Below, one piece after another: positions 1 through 10,289 of a DNA stretch of 64,000 nucleotides. Below the pieces are notes generated by a model that saw only the letters and a list, made by a program, of their open reading frames with translations, did no database searches and was not told the DNA's origin. This DNA is from Rhineura floridana. Taxonomy: Eukaryota; Chordata; Lepidosauria; Squamata; Rhineuridae. Every line of letters starts with the position of its first letter. The stretch's first letter is position 1. The position numbers were made by a program, and so were the translations under genes. Location of the stretch: assembly GCF_030035675.1 (NCBI RefSeq), contig NC_084481.1:47087399-47151398 (forward strand), given 5' to 3'.

Positions 1-1477
1 TCTCCTTATCGTTCTTTAGTACACCTTTGACTCCCTTATCATCCAAGGGTCCAATTGTCTCCCTAGATGGTCTCCTGCTTTGAATGTATTTATAGAATTT
101 TTTGTTGTTGGTTTTTATGTTCTTAGCAATGTGCTCCTCAAATTCTTTTTTAGCATCCCTTATTGTCTTCTTGCATTTCTTTTGCCAGAGTTTGTGTTCT
201 TTTTTATTTTCTTCATTTGGACAAGACTTCCATTTTTTGAAGGAAGACTTTTTGCCTCTAAGAGCTTCCTTGACTTTGCTCGTTAACCATGCTGGCATCT
301 TCTTGGCCCTGGCGGTACCTTTTCTGATCTGCGGTATGCACTCCAGTTGAGCTTCTAATATAGTGTTTTTAAACAACTTCCAAGCATTTTCGAGTGATGT
401 GACCCTCTGGACTTTGTTTTTCAGCTTTCCTTTTACCAATCCCCTCATTTTTGTGAAGTTTCCTCTTTTGAAGTCAAATGTGACCGTGTTGGATTTTCTT
501 GGCAATTGGCCAGTTACATGTATGTTTAATTTAATAGCACTGTGGTCACTGCTCCCAATCGGTTCAACAACACTTACATCTCACACCAGGTCCCAGTCCC
601 CACTGAGGATTAAGTCCAGGGTTGCCGTCTCTCTGGTCGGTTCCATGACCAACTGGTCTAGGGAATAGTCATTTAGAATATCTAGAAACTTTGCTTCTTT
701 GTCATGACTGGAACACATATGCAGCCAGTCTATGTCTGGGTAGTTGAAGTCACCCATTACTACCACATTTCCTAGTTTGGATGCTTCCTCAATTTCATAT
801 CTCATCTCAAGGTCTCCCTGAGCATTTTGATCAGGGGGACGATAGATCGTTCCCAGTATTAAGTCCCTCCTGGGGCATGGTATCACTGCCCACAACGATT
901 CTGTGGAGGAGTCTGCCTCTTTTGGGGTTTCGAGCTTGCTGGATTCAATGCCTTCTTTCACGTATAGAGCAACTCCGCCACCAATACGTCCTTCCCTGTC
1001 CTTCCGATATAGTTTATATCCAGGGATAACCGTATCCCACTGGTTTTCTCCATTCCACCAGGTCTCGGTTATGCTCACTATATCAATGCTCTCCTCTAAG
1101 ACCAAGCACTCCAGTTCTCCCATCTTGGTTCGCAGGCTCCTAGCATTAGCGTACAGGCACTTGTAAGCAGTGTCTCTCTTCAAGTGTCTTTGGCACTTGT
1201 GGTTAGGCCTGTGGTAATTTTGCTCTTCTGAATTTATATGCTGTGCCCCTGCTCTCACAATGCCTACTTCTAGGCCTACCCCTTTTAAAATTTCATCATT
1301 TCTTTGGTTTTTATCCCAGGGGGAAGGTTTATTCCGAACCGGACCTTTCTCAGCTCCTGTCGGGTTTCCCCCCTCAGTCAGTTTAAAAGCTGCTCTGCCA
1401 CCTTTTTAATTTTAAGTGCCAGCAGTCTGGTTCCATTCTGGTTCAAGTGGAGCCCGTCCCTTTTGTACAGGCCCGGT
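1..1477 (-). mobile_element. CR1-type LINE, ORF2 N-terminal part
   Basis: On the minus strand this encodes the start of a CR1 ORF2. An open stretch of about 225 codons (581-1258) carries an APE-type endonuclease with ANARSL near its start, SITETWWN, and GDFNYPDIDW towards the end. Left of a frame change near 580, the strand is open again from about 310 to 1 and reads WLTSKVKEALRGKK and EEHIAKNIKTNN, the linker that precedes reverse transcriptase in CR1. The reverse transcriptase itself would lie beyond the left edge. The 5' side ends near 1,477, where a hAT-like repeat abuts. The copy is degenerate, with at least one frame break between endonuclease and linker. Assignment to CR1 rather than L2 rests on the endonuclease and linker wording. 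Confidence 0.85.
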
Positions 1478-1901
1478 GTCAGTTTTGGTTCTCTTAATTT
1501 CTCATTGTTCCAATCTTAAATTCGGTTCTCCACATTTCTGCAGCAATTTGCAACTTAAAAAAAAACCCTCATGAAAATTTTTCAGCATGGAGTGCAAATT
1601 TCTCCAGATACATACATTTTTGTATGCAGTTTTGACTAATGTACACATTTTTGCAAGCAAATTATCCCAATACAATGCATTCTTGTATGTTATTTTCACC
1701 AATATGCACATTTTTATACACATTTCCCCTTAATAGATACATTTTAGAAACACTGGTTGGTTGGATAACCGCATCTCAAAATTTGGATAAGTGCCAATTT
1801 TGAAGGATGGCTGTGTTCGGTTCTCATGTTATTTCGGAAAGCGCAAATTTGATAAATTTGCCTTTAAATGCAAACTGAGTCAAATTTTTCACCCATCACT
1901 A
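1478..1901 (+). mobile_element. hAT-like non-autonomous element, family A (5' end lost)
   Basis: This is one of seven related copies in the window, all in the same orientation. Shared landmarks are CCAATCTTAAATTC, TCATGAAAAT, several CATTTTTGTATGCA-like blocks, and GAAGGATGGCTGTGTT near the right end. It ends in CACCCATCACTA, a version of the CCATCCCTA terminus seen in better copies. The left terminus is missing at the CR1 junction. No protein is encoded. Confidence 0.7.
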
Positions 1902-2650
1902 CTCTGCACACACCCTGTGCTGTCCCCAAATGATCCAGAGGGTTGAGGGAGTCCCCAGAACAGATTTATGGGGCACATGGAGGGAAGAGAGAGGAAAGTA
2001 CTGTTGCACAATTAGAAACCCTTGTGCTCACAGAAGCAGCAACGTAGCGCTACATTGAATGCAACCCATAGTCTTAGAGGATGCATTTTGCAGTGCACTA
2101 TGTGTGTGCATATGTGTGTGTGGTGTGACCCTTTTCCCTCCAGCAGTTTTTCGGCTTAAAAAAATCGCTCCCAACTCTTTCTTTCCCTGTAATGGAAAAG
2201 TAACTGGGGGTTGGTGATATTTTAGGGAAAGCCATCAGTGATGACAAGGGTAGGAAGCTCTCCCTGCCTGAGATAAACACGTTCTTCTAAAAATAAATAA
2301 ATCTGTGCTTTGTTGTGGCGCGTGAGGAGGGAGATTTATAACACTTTCTTCCACCCATTATTTCAGAAAATATCCCCAGAGTCAGGACTATTATATAAGC
2401 ATAAAAAATGTTCAAATCCTTCAACTATAGGAGAGCATGCCCTGACCGTACTTGATTATAAAATCTTAATTCACTTCTAGCAGCATAGAAATGGCACACA
2501 TGGAACAGCAAGGGCGGGGGGAGAAAAGAATAGGTCTTCAATAATATTCCATTCAAACTAAGGTATAGTATATGCATAGCAAAGCAAGCTGAGGATTGAC
2601 CTCCTACTCTATTAAATGGAAAGGCATTATCACCCACTCTAGGAATAGTC
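1902..2650. other. no gene recognised
   Basis: The stretch has a short TG-rich run near 2,099-2,121. No coding or known repeat signal was recognised. Confidence 0.5.
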
Positions 2651-2720
2651 AAATGGAGCCCTCCAGATGTTGTTGACTGCAAATCCCATCTATCCCAGCC
2701 AGCATGGCCAATGATGAGGT
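2651..2720. repeat. foldback repeat family C, half copy
   Basis: It reads GGAGCCCTCCAGATGTTG, then TGCAAATCCCATC and CCAGCCAGCATGGCC. This is one arm of the common palindromic repeat whose arms read GGCCCTCCAGATGTTG and CTGATGGGAGTTGTAG. Confidence 0.6.
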
Positions 2721-2877
2721 GTGCATTATATTATACAGCATCTGTATGGCACCACACTGGCTATCTCTGAACTACTCCTTCTTGAGTGCCCTTAAGTTCT
2801 GCTGTCCAGAAAAAAAATAACCAGTTATGAGGCATTCCATAAAAAGTACTAGGGACAGATCATAAAGTTGCTTTAGT

Positions 2878-2985
2878 TCAGGGGTGGGAAACCTGTGGCC
2901 CTCTAGATGTCGCTGGACTGCAACTTCCATCATTCCTGATTACTAGTCATGCTGACTTGTCCATTAGGGCTACCGGGGCTCAGCT
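2878..2985. repeat. foldback repeat family C, partial copy
   Basis: It starts CAGGGGTGGGAAACCTGTGG, a hAT-like terminus, followed by CCCTCTAGATGTCGCTGGAC and a diverged CATCATTCCTGA centre. The right arm is lost. Confidence 0.6.
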
Positions 2986-3000
2986 GTACCAAGTGAAATG

Positions 3001-3061
3001 TATGTATTTATTTATTTATTATTTGATTTATATCCCACCCTTCCTCCCAGCAGGAGCCCAG
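3001..3061 (-). repeat. L2-type 3' tail
   Basis: On the minus strand it reads TGGGCTCCTGCTGGGAGGAA, then GGGTGGGATATAAATC and an ATAA microsatellite. The same tail recurs at 31,281, 56,847 and inside the element at 57,975. It is the 3' end of an L2 LINE or of a SINE using that tail. Confidence 0.7.
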
Positions 3062-4044
3062 CAATTTTTTTTTAATGTTTTCCCCAAAATCTTAAATCCA
3101 TACTCTTCCTTTCTCACACATTCTTCCACAATCCATTTCAATGTAGAGAGAGTCCTGGACACTTTTCTGTCACTGTTCTGTTCTCTGTCCATTCAGCTCT
3201 CTGAACCACTCAGCCATTCATGATGCAAAAAGATTGCTATGGCCAGGAGGTCCCACCCATCTGTCTCCTGGCAGAAAATCCATGTGATAGTATTTTTTTT
3301 TTAAAAAAATCTTACCAGTGGCTTTTGTTTATTGTCCCATTTGTGCAGTTTCCCCCTCCCTCCTGTTGTCGTTATCCCTCCTATTATCAGAATCTAAGCT
3401 TAACTGAGCTACTTTTTGAGTAGACTCAGGAGCTGTTCTGAGCATGCTCAAAGCTGTTTCCTTCAAGGTCACACTTCTAAACAGCTTGAAGCACGCTCTT
3501 TGTAGGCTGGCAGGAGAAGGGTGTGGTTGGGGCTTTTTATTGTTAGCATTTGTTAACAGAGAGAGAGAGCAACAGTGGATAGTGTGTCTCTTTATATAAT
3601 AAACATTTATCTACCTTACTTTTAAAACTATTTGCATTTATTTTTGTGAACGGGCTAGGGAATATTATTGGAGGATTGGGAGACAAAATGTTGGACTGTA
3701 GTCTGTGGCCCTACACTTGATGGACTTTTGGGGGCGTGGGTAGCTGGTGAAGGTGAGTTATTTTCCCATTCTGCTACATGCCCACTCTCCATGTGCTTGG
3801 TAGTTGTCCTCTTCTGTGAGTGTTTGCTTCCAAAGGCTTTTGGAAAATTGGGCACAAGAGGTTGCAGTAAGTCTCCACTGAACCAAAGTAAGGCATTATT
3901 CAATTTACAAACGTGTTGTTTGTAAAACAGCAATGCTTAAGTGTCTACACTATCTTTGCAAGGGAGGATGGGAAGAAAAAACAACTTGGCCACACCCCTA
4001 TGACTTCTCATTGGCCATGCCCTGCAACTTTTAGCAGCCCTGCC
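3062..4044. other. no gene recognised
   Basis: No intact gene or repeat was recognised. Short open frames on both strands at 3,655-3,933 overlap each other and show no domain. Confidence 0.5.
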
Positions 4045-4143
4045 AGGTCTAGTAGGCACCAGCCACCATTGCATGCTGACTGGGGTTGATGGGACTTGGA
4101 GTCTGGCAACATCTGGAGGACTACAGGTTCCCTGCCACCTATG
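4045..4143. repeat. foldback repeat family C, degraded copy
   Basis: TGGGGTTGATGGGACTTGGA, ACATCTGGAGGACTACAGGT and TCCCTGCCACC match the right half of family C in order. Confidence 0.55.
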
Positions 4144-4224
4144 CTTTAGATGCTGGTAAATGTGTGTTGTAATACAGTCCACTGACAAACATTTGTAATG
4201 GTGGTGTTTTTGTTTTTTAATATT

Positions 4225-4520
4225 AGATATAGAATCATAGAGTTGGAAGGGGCCTATAAGGCCATCGAGTCCAACCCCCTGTTGAATGCAGGAATCCAAA
4301 TTAAAGCATATCCCACAGGTGGCTGTCCAGCTGCCTCCTGAATGCCTCCAGTGTTGGAGAGCCCATCACCTCCTTAGGTAATTGGCTCCATTGCTATAGC
4401 ACTCAAACAGTTAGGAAAGTTTTTCCTGATGTTCAGTTGAAATCTGGCTTCCTGCAACTTGAGCCCATTATTCCGTGTCCTGCACTCTGGGATGATCGAG
4501 AAGAGATCCTGGCCTGCTCA
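4225..4520 (-). mobile_element. CR1 LINE 3' end
   Basis: The plus strand opens with AGAATCATAGAGTTGGAAGG and GGCCATCGAGTCCAACCCCC, the reverse of the well-known CR1 3' untranslated end. The ATTCTATGAT-like terminus lies at the left, so the element runs on the minus strand. It covers only the last 300 bp or so and encodes nothing. Confidence 0.85.
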
Positions 4521-4904
4521 CTGCTTTTTATTGACCTATTGATTTGTGTGCTTTATTAGTACTGTCAAATTATATGTCTGTCAAATTATGATGAGTTTCA
4601 AATCTAATTACTATTAGTGTAATGGGAATGGCACACAGGGAGTAATAAATAGGAAACCCTTCCCTTTCGATTGGTTCTTTCTGTAGCTCTTAGGCTTTTT
4701 AATTATTGGAAAAAACCCAGTTATGCTAATATCTACAGAATACAGTTCTATAATTCCTGTGGGCAGCCTTTTATAATTGAAAATGGGGTCTTTGAAAAGC
4801 AAGGTAAACCTTATGTTGCATTTGTGTGATGAAACAAAGACATTCAAGTGCTGTTTTTTAAACCCCCCACACCATCAGGTTTTGGGGTTTGTGTTTCAGT
4901 CTCC
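4521..4904. other. no gene recognised
   Basis: AT-rich sequence with no coding or repeat signal that I can name. Confidence 0.5.
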
Positions 4905-4995
4905 AGCAGTGCAATCCTGTATGTGTCGGAATTAACTCCAGTTGAGTCCAGAAGGGCTTACTCCCAGATAGGTGGGCATAGGATTGTAGCCTGAA
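4905..4995. repeat. foldback repeat family D
   Basis: A short palindromic repeat: GCAATCCTGTATG on the left, GGGCTTACTCCCAGATA in the right half, and ATAGGATTGTAGCC at the end. Other copies are near 35,345, 37,088, 37,580 and 61,225. Confidence 0.6.
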
Positions 4996-5088
4996 ATAGG
5001 CAGGGTTGGTTTAAAAGTCAGGTTCCAAAGTGCCCTCTGCATGCAGATACATTCTTGATTTTTTGCTTCTAGCCCCTTGTGCTGCTTG

Positions 5089-5283
5089 GGGAAGGGCACT
5101 GGCTCAGTGACAGATCATATGTTTTGCATGCAGAAGGTCCCAGGTTCAGTCCCTGGCATCTCAAGGTAGAGCTGGGAGAGCACCCTGCCTGAAATCCTGG
5201 AGAGCTGCTGCCAGTCCATGTAGACAATACTGAGCTGGATGAACCAATGATTTGACTTGGTATAAGGAAGCTTCCTATGTTCC
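5089..5283 (+). mobile_element. tRNA-derived SINE, family S1
   Basis: It has an A-box-like GGCTCAGTGACAG and a B-box-like GGTTCAGTCCC, then a body with GAGAGCTGCTGCCAGTCC, AGACAATACTGAGCTGGAT and a terminal GGAAGCTTCCTATGTTCC. The two internal polymerase III boxes and the shared 3' body make this a tRNA-headed SINE. Copies also occur at 10,290, 20,502, 23,540 and 36,624. Confidence 0.8.
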
Positions 5284-5535
5284 AGATACTGCTCAGGGCA
5301 ACACTAGAATTCGGGGGAAACAGAGGCTGATGTCAGAAAGGAAGCCTGGAGAGTCAGGGACCAGAGGGTGCATTTGGAAGCTTACATGGGCCCTTTTTGG
5401 ATCCTCTCTAAAACCAGTAAATTCTACATGTGAAACCTGTCTTGTGGAATCACCGAGAGAATAACATCTAATTTGAAAGCAAAGACCTTAAAAAAACCAT
5501 TTAGTTTTGCCTCTTCAATAAGCATGACGTCTCTT
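5284..5535. other. possible distal B3GALT1 3' UTR or spacer
   Basis: No repeat recognised. It lies downstream of B3GALT1 on that gene's strand and could be UTR or intergenic. No convincing poly(A) site was chosen. Confidence 0.3.
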
Positions 5536-5619
<84 letters not shown>

Positions 5620-5621
5620 AA
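5536..5621. repeat. (AAAG)n microsatellite
   Basis: About 86 bp of uninterrupted AAAG units, all purine on the plus strand. Confidence 0.98.
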
Positions 5622-5993
5622 CTAGGATTCTTAGGCTTTTAACAAGACTTTGTAGGTAAAAGCTCTAGGGAACTTTCAAATTGCCCACCTTGCCTTAGAC
5701 TAGAGGAAGGTTCCTATTCCAGAGGTGTAACAAGGATCTACTGTACAATGTCTAGCAGTCATTTGTCCTCTGTATACAGTTGTGAGATTGGACAAGACAA
5801 ATGTAATTCTAGCTTTTTTGACCGTTACATTGTGCAGTTTGTAAATCAGAAATCAAAGCTGTTAAGAAGGACCAAACAAAACATACTGAAGACCTTCCCC
5901 TCTTGGAAGTTAACACCCCATTTTCCAATCAAAAGATAGCTATTTACTCTCTACTCAATTTTTTTTAAAAAGTATTTACATCTGTAAAACATC
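5622..5993 (-). other. B3GALT1: B3GALT1 3' UTR (proximal part)
   Basis: This sequence follows the TAG stop of B3GALT1 on the minus strand. It is AT-rich, non-coding and free of recognised repeats, as expected for the start of a long 3' UTR. The true 3' end is not visible. Confidence 0.55.
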
Positions 5994-6974
5994 CTAACAT
6001 CTGAGGTGCTTCTTGCTTGACATGTCATTCCAAATCCTATGCATTTCCTCAGGCGATATCTGATGCACTGTGATAACACGCCGATATCTACACAGGCTGT
6101 ATGCCATCTTCCAGTGATTAAAGCCACTGTTTTGGAAAGGATGGATGCCAAGCTTCCGCAGGCAGAGTCCCACATACACATCTTCAAGATGAAGAAGTCT
6201 TGTATGGAGAGAGGTTTTGTAAATCATCTCTGCTACATCAGCTGAAAAGATGTAGCCAGTGCCCGAGCAAAATGGTGGATAATTACTGTCAGGATACAAG
6301 TCCCTAGGCATGTACCATTTGCTACGGACATCTCTTATTGGTCCTCCATTGATGACATAGCCAGTGAAGTACCTCCGCCTTGGCTTTGTGTTCGGTTTTA
6401 GCAATTTGTAAATAAGGTTATCCATATTTACAAAAATGTCGCTGTCTGTTTTCATGATATATTTGGCTTTTGAACAAAATGTGGCCACCCACCTCATTCC
6501 CATTAATGTTTTCAGGGTCAGGTTATGATAGGAGTCAATGAAATCCTCCACAATAATGTCATGGAAAATTTGACTCTCTTGTTCTACCATCTGATTTAAC
6601 ACGGGGTCTGTGTTCTTCCCCAGAAGAAAGAGCGTGGAAATCTTAATGCCTTTGAAGTTGTTCTCATCCCCCCACGTCTCCCGAATGGCTTGCCTGGCAT
6701 CAAATTCTTTGTGTGTCGTGCTGATGAGAATAACCAGAAAGGGGGCATTCTTCTCACACTTCTCCGGCTCATTGATGAGGAAATCAAACGAATGAGGATT
6801 TATTGGTCGAGTCCTTATATTGCCAAAGGAGACATTCTTCCTAGCTATTGAGATGCTGTCATAAGTTTTATGGACTGTGTAGGATGAAGTGGGACGTGTT
6901 ATACTTAAATACCAAAGAGCACTTGCCCAGCAAACAACCGTCAAGACATACAGACATGAGACTTTTGAAGCCAT
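5994..6974 (-). CDS. B3GALT1: beta-1,3-galactosyltransferase 1
   Basis: This 326-codon frame has the length of vertebrate B3GALT1 and nearly its whole sequence as I recall it. The enzyme is a Golgi type II membrane protein of glycosyltransferase family 31 that moves galactose from UDP-Gal to the 3-position of terminal GlcNAc, making type 1 chains. Visible features are a short cytosolic tail and signal-anchor (residues about 6-26), a stem to about 75, the GT31 motif RQAIRETWG (94-102), the metal-binding DSD (177-179, in KTDSDIFVN), PPFCSGTGY (233-241) and EDVYVG (264-269). N-glycosylation sequons occur at 47 (NVS) and 151 (NLT). The start ATGG with upstream GGAACA is a fair Kozak context. The CDS lies in one exon, as in other vertebrates. 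Compared with the remembered human protein, differences cluster in the stem (about 33-48) and the catalytic part is almost unchanged. No break is seen. Confidence 0.97.
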   Translation of the reverse strand: MASKVSCLYVLTVVCWASALWYLSITRPTSSYTVHKTYDSISIARKNVSFGNIRTRPINPHSFDFLINEPEKCEKNAPFLVILISTTHKEFDARQAIRETWGDENNFKGIKISTLFLLGKNTDPVLNQMVEQESQIFHDIIVEDFIDSYHNLTLKTLMGMRWVATFCSKAKYIMKTDSDIFVNMDNLIYKLLKPNTKPRRRYFTGYVINGGPIRDVRSKWYMPRDLYPDSNYPPFCSGTGYIFSADVAEMIYKTSLHTRLLHLEDVYVGLCLRKLGIHPFQNSGFNHWKMAYSLCRYRRVITVHQISPEEMHRIWNDMSSKKHLRC

Positions 6975-6990
6975 TGTTCCTGGAGGTTTC

Positions 6991-7056
6991 CTATTCAGCA
7001 GAACAAATGAACAGCCTCCTTACTATTAGCATCTCTGTGTTCCACAGGGGCGGCAT
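6991..7056 (-). other. upstream open frame 3 of B3GALT1 (21 codons)
   Basis: It begins MPPLWNTEML and ends in TAG 16 nt before the main start codon. Such a short gap would limit reinitiation at the main ATG if this frame is translated. Confidence 0.45.
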
Positions 7057-7057
7057 G

Positions 7058-7111
7058 TTATTTTTCAAACTGTGAAGTTCGACACAGAGAAGCAACTTCG
7101 TACTTGTTCAT
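7058..7111 (-). other. upstream open frame 2 of B3GALT1 (17 codons)
   Basis: It encodes MNKYEVASLCRTSQFEK and ends in TAA, just before the ATG of upstream frame 3. The start context is CTCCATGA, which is weaker. Confidence 0.45.
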
Positions 7112-7129
7112 GGAGTTCAGTGAAAAGGT

Positions 7130-7171
7130 TTAAAGTCTTGAAGTGTCTTCCTTCTCCTGTGCAGCCTCCAT
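7130..7171 (-). other. upstream open frame 1 of B3GALT1 (13 codons)
   Basis: It encodes MEAAQEKEDTSRL and then stops with TAA. The start context GAAATGG has A at -3 and G at +4, a strong context, so scanning ribosomes may initiate here. Confidence 0.5.
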
Positions 7172-7193
7172 TTCCTGTGGCAATGTGTTATTT

Positions 7194-7214
7194 CTGAAAA
7201 ACATGAGCAGAAAA
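7194..7214 (-). promoter_or_regulatory. splice acceptor of the B3GALT1 coding exon
   Basis: On the minus strand the intron ends TTTTCTGCTCATGTTTTTCAG, a pyrimidine-rich tract followed by CAG. The exon would begin AAATAACAC. Only the motif and the family's gene structure support it. Confidence 0.65.
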
Positions 7215-7849
7215 GGATTTTGATTGATGCTGTCTTATTTTGACATTAGAATAATCTAGTTGCAAATATCTGAAATGCTAAATTATACCAATGAAATAGG
7301 TTATTGTTTTGTGGTGGGAGGAATGAATGGTAGCTGAATATTTTCAATAGGTTTGGTCATGTCTGTAGGGAAGCAAATAAATTGGCATTAACTTAACAAG
7401 GAAAGGTAGTACAGTTCATTTAGATACTTTGATATGTACAATATTGGCTCACAATCAGGCTCGTATGGCTAAGATCTTCAGCAACAGGACACAAACATCC
7501 ATAAATGGAGTGATGTCTTTCTGTTCAAACTGGTTTTGGCAAAACTCCTTAACTGGTTGATCAACATTGATCTGAGCCAAATGAGAACATCCTTTATGGT
7601 GGATGATATATATAGGATGATATATATAGCACAAAAAGGGTGTGTTCGAGTAAACGAAATGATTTTTTTCTTTTCCCAATGGTAATAAGACAAAATTCTG
7701 TTATAATGGGGGCCAGCTGTTTTGTTTTGCTTTTTATTATACTCTGATTAAGAAATGAGCTGATTTGTTCAATCTATTATGTCTAAAAATAAGCTTGTTT
7801 TAACATTTTTGTTTTTTCTTGAAACTTAGGGAGTATTCTGTTTAGTGTA
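7215..7849 (-). other. probable B3GALT1 5' UTR intron, no gene recognised
   Basis: AT-rich sequence upstream of the acceptor on the minus strand. Overlapping short frames at 7,455-7,693 have no domain. Confidence 0.5.
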
Positions 7850-8062
7850 TTATGTATATTATGATTTTTTCTTGTACTTAATTTTATATGCAATGTTTAT
7901 ATTATGTTGTTGATGCTAAAGAGGATGTTTTGTTCAGTTAACTGTATTTTATGGTTTTTTTGTAGTTGCTTTTTTAAGATGTTTTGACTTGTTGTACACC
8001 GCTTAGAATTTTATGTAAACATAAGTGGTATATAAATGGATGAATAAATAAATAAATAATAA
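7850..8062 (+). mobile_element. L2-type LINE 3' tail
   Basis: AT-rich 3' UTR ending GTTGTACACCGCTTAGAATT, AAGTGGTATATAAATGGATG and an AATA microsatellite, the typical L2 end. Confidence 0.75.
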
Positions 8063-8504
8063 AAATACCAGCCGTCTTTTGACCTAGCTGATTGAGCCTA
8101 TCCTCACAGAGGTCAAGGCAACAAACACAAGACTAATAAGCAAGAATACACAATGACAAAACATAGGAACAAAATCACATGAATATGTTTCTATAATTTG
8201 GGAACTGATGATGCCCAGCTAAAAGCAATGCTTGGGCCAAAGTATTTGGCTTAGATTCTCCCCTTTGCTCCCTCCCCTCAGGTTAGATTAATCTTTTTTT
8301 GAGGGGTGAAATCTTTCCTCCAAAGACAAGGTGGCTGAGAGTAGTTTAAAAAAAATAAAGAAAAAATAGCTTTCCCACTATTTGAAGTGGTAGCTTGGTT
8401 ACTGTCAGTGATCCTTTGTAATGGGAGATGCCCTGCTGCATGGAACAACACTGTGTCGTCATCATAGTAAACAACAATTTTATTAAAATTAATAAAATTA
8501 ATTA
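8063..8504. other. no gene recognised
   Basis: No recognised element. A 104-codon minus-strand frame at 8,278-8,592 lies in AT-rich DNA and looks accidental. Confidence 0.5.
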
Positions 8505-8627
8505 AAATTTTAATTTTTTTAACTGTAAGTTTCTTTGAGTGCACATATGTGTGTAGAAAATGGAATAACAAATTTAATAAATAAACAAACAAGCGAACAT
8601 TTTGCTGGCCTTGTTTTGTTTTGTTTG
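8505..8627 (+). repeat. 120-bp direct duplicate, copy 1
   Basis: AACTGTAAGTTTCTTTGAGT through GGCCTTGTTTTGTTTTGTTT recurs nearly unchanged at 9,678-9,801, with about one base change and a short indel. Confidence 0.85.
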
Positions 8628-8692
8628 TTCACCGCCCTGAGAGCTATTTCGCTAAGGGCGGTATATAAATTGAAATAATAAATAAATAAATA
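8628..8692 (+). mobile_element. L2-type LINE 3' tail
   Basis: CACCGCCCTGAGAGC, AAGGGCGGTATATAAATTGA and an AATA microsatellite. Confidence 0.75.
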
Positions 8693-9339
8693 AATATTGT
8701 ACTAGCCATCGGCCTCAGCGACTGTCAGGTACTTCCCATAAAACCTTCCCTTACACAAGTTCAATGAAATAAAATAACATAATCTAAAACAACATTTTCC
8801 CATTACAATAACATCCTAAAAATATCATATCTGTTTAAGAATCCCTTACAGCAACTCTCTCCATTTCTTCCACCCAGAGTTTCTTGCAAGTAAAGCATAT
8901 CCACAGACAGACACGTGCACAGAGTGTGTGCTTTGAGGTCTCTGGAATTCTCTTCCCTTAGAAGTGAAGCAAGTCCTAACATTATTATGTTTTTTATGTT
9001 TGTTGCAACCTTTCTCCCAAGGCTTCTCAAATTAGCCTATTTTATTTCTCCAGTTTTTAATGCTTGTTGGTTTTATGTCTTAATACTGTTCTAAAAAAAG
9101 AGACAGTCACAGGAACTAAATTAATAATAATATTGAGTGAATAAACAAACCAAACGAAGGTCACCAAAATGGATCTCCTGGATTGAAATTCGTTTCATTG
9201 CTTCTTCATATGAATACATATGAATATCAGCTAAAGACCCCTCATTGCCTCAATATCCTTGTGAATATATATCAATACCATGTCCCTGAAAGGAAGAAAT
9301 ATTGTTTGGACTATTTCAGTATTTGCTAACAAGGACTGC
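8693..9339. other. no gene recognised
   Basis: No gene. A short block near 9,118-9,160 is the reverse of the TTTATTCACTCAATATTATT block at 12,050. Confidence 0.5.
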
Positions 9340-9677
9340 CTCTCCCTACATGTACCACCCAGGAACCTGTGCTTGGCATCAGAAGCCCTTCTTTGTGTGC
9401 CCTCTCTAAAGGAGGTGAGGAGAGTGGCAACATGAGATCAGGCCTTCTCAGTGGTGGCCCCCCATTTGTGGAACGCTCCTCAGGGAGGTATGGCTGCTTT
9501 CATCATTAACCATCTTTCAATGCCAGGCAAAAACATTTCTCCCAGGCATTTGGTTCTTAACTTTAGAATGTTTTTGGAGCGTTTCTGTTGTGTAGCCTTC
9601 CTAAGAAGGGTTGCTCCACCACCTTATGTGCTGTTTTTATTTTTAACTTTTTATATATTTTTAATCTTTTACCTTTT
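9340..9677 (+). mobile_element. L2-type LINE, ORF2 C-terminus and 3' UTR
   Basis: It encodes a degraded L2 C-terminus: the frame at 9,451 reads VVAPHLWNAPQ, the counterpart of FSVVAPTLWNSLP in the intact copy at 61.8 kb. AT-rich 3' sequence follows and runs into the duplicate at 9,678. Confidence 0.75.
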
Positions 9678-9801
9678 TAATTTTAATTTTTTTAACTGTA
9701 AGTTTCTTTGAGTGCACATATGTGTGTAGAAAATGGACTAACAAATTTAATAAATAAACAAACAAGCAAATGAACATTTTGCTGGCCTTGTTTTGTTTTG
9801 T
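9678..9801 (+). repeat. 120-bp direct duplicate, copy 2
   Basis: Second copy of 8,505-8,627. It is followed by TATTCACTCAATGTTATTC, also found near 12,055 and, reversed, near 9,130. Confidence 0.85.
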
Positions 9802-9843
9802 TTATTCACTCAATGTTATTCTTCATTCTGTTCCAGTGACTCT

Positions 9844-10180
9844 GATCACATTCACACTGTACATTTATTCCACTATTATTCCACTTTAAGCAGTCATGGC
9901 TTCCCCTAAAGAATCTTGGGAAGGGTAGTTTGTGAAGGGTAGTTTGCTGAGAGTTGATAGGAGACTCCTATTATCCTCACAGAGTTACAATTGCCAGAGT
10001 GGTTTAACAGTCAGTCCCTCTTCCAGAGAACTCTGGAAATTGAAGTTCTATGAGGGAATAGGAGTCTCTTAACAACTCTCAGCACCCTTCATAAACTACA
10101 CTTCCCAGTATTTTTTGAGGGAAGCCATGCCTGTTTAAAGTGGAATAATAGTGGGGAAAAGGTACAATGTGAGTGTGGCC
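9844..10180. mobile_element. foldback DNA transposon, family E
   Basis: A long imperfect palindrome. Left end GATCACATTCACACTGTAC; the right end reversed reads GGCCACACTCACATTGTAC. Inside are TTCCACTATTATTCCACTTT on both arms and paired AACTCTCAGCACCCTT and ACTACACTTCCCAG blocks. It encodes nothing and could extrude as a cruciform. Relatives are at 29,517, 36,851, 38,613 and 46,980. Confidence 0.8.
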
Positions 10181-10289
10181 CACGCCTTTTTCTTTTTTTG
10201 GGTATGCACTGGGAACCCCTCTTCTATTTTCTGTTAATACTGTTTTAATTCTATTTCTTTTCTCCACTTTTATGTTGGTTTACTGTACT

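Larger units (their letters stand above)
6975..7193 (-). other. B3GALT1: B3GALT1 5' UTR part of the coding exon
   Basis: This segment lies between a strong splice acceptor at 7,194-7,196 and the start codon. It carries three non-overlapping upstream open frames of 13, 17 and 21 codons. B3GALT1 genes have non-coding 5' exons separated by long introns, so the transcript start is expected far to the right. Confidence 0.7.

Noticed and set aside
5089-5283. Functional tRNA gene
   Set aside because: A and B boxes are present, but the body does not fold as a tRNA acceptor, and the same head-plus-body unit recurs as a SINE.
5994-6974. B3GALT1 as a retrocopy because it lacks introns
   Set aside because: The coding region is a single exon in other vertebrates too, the frame is intact and a splice acceptor is retained in the leader.
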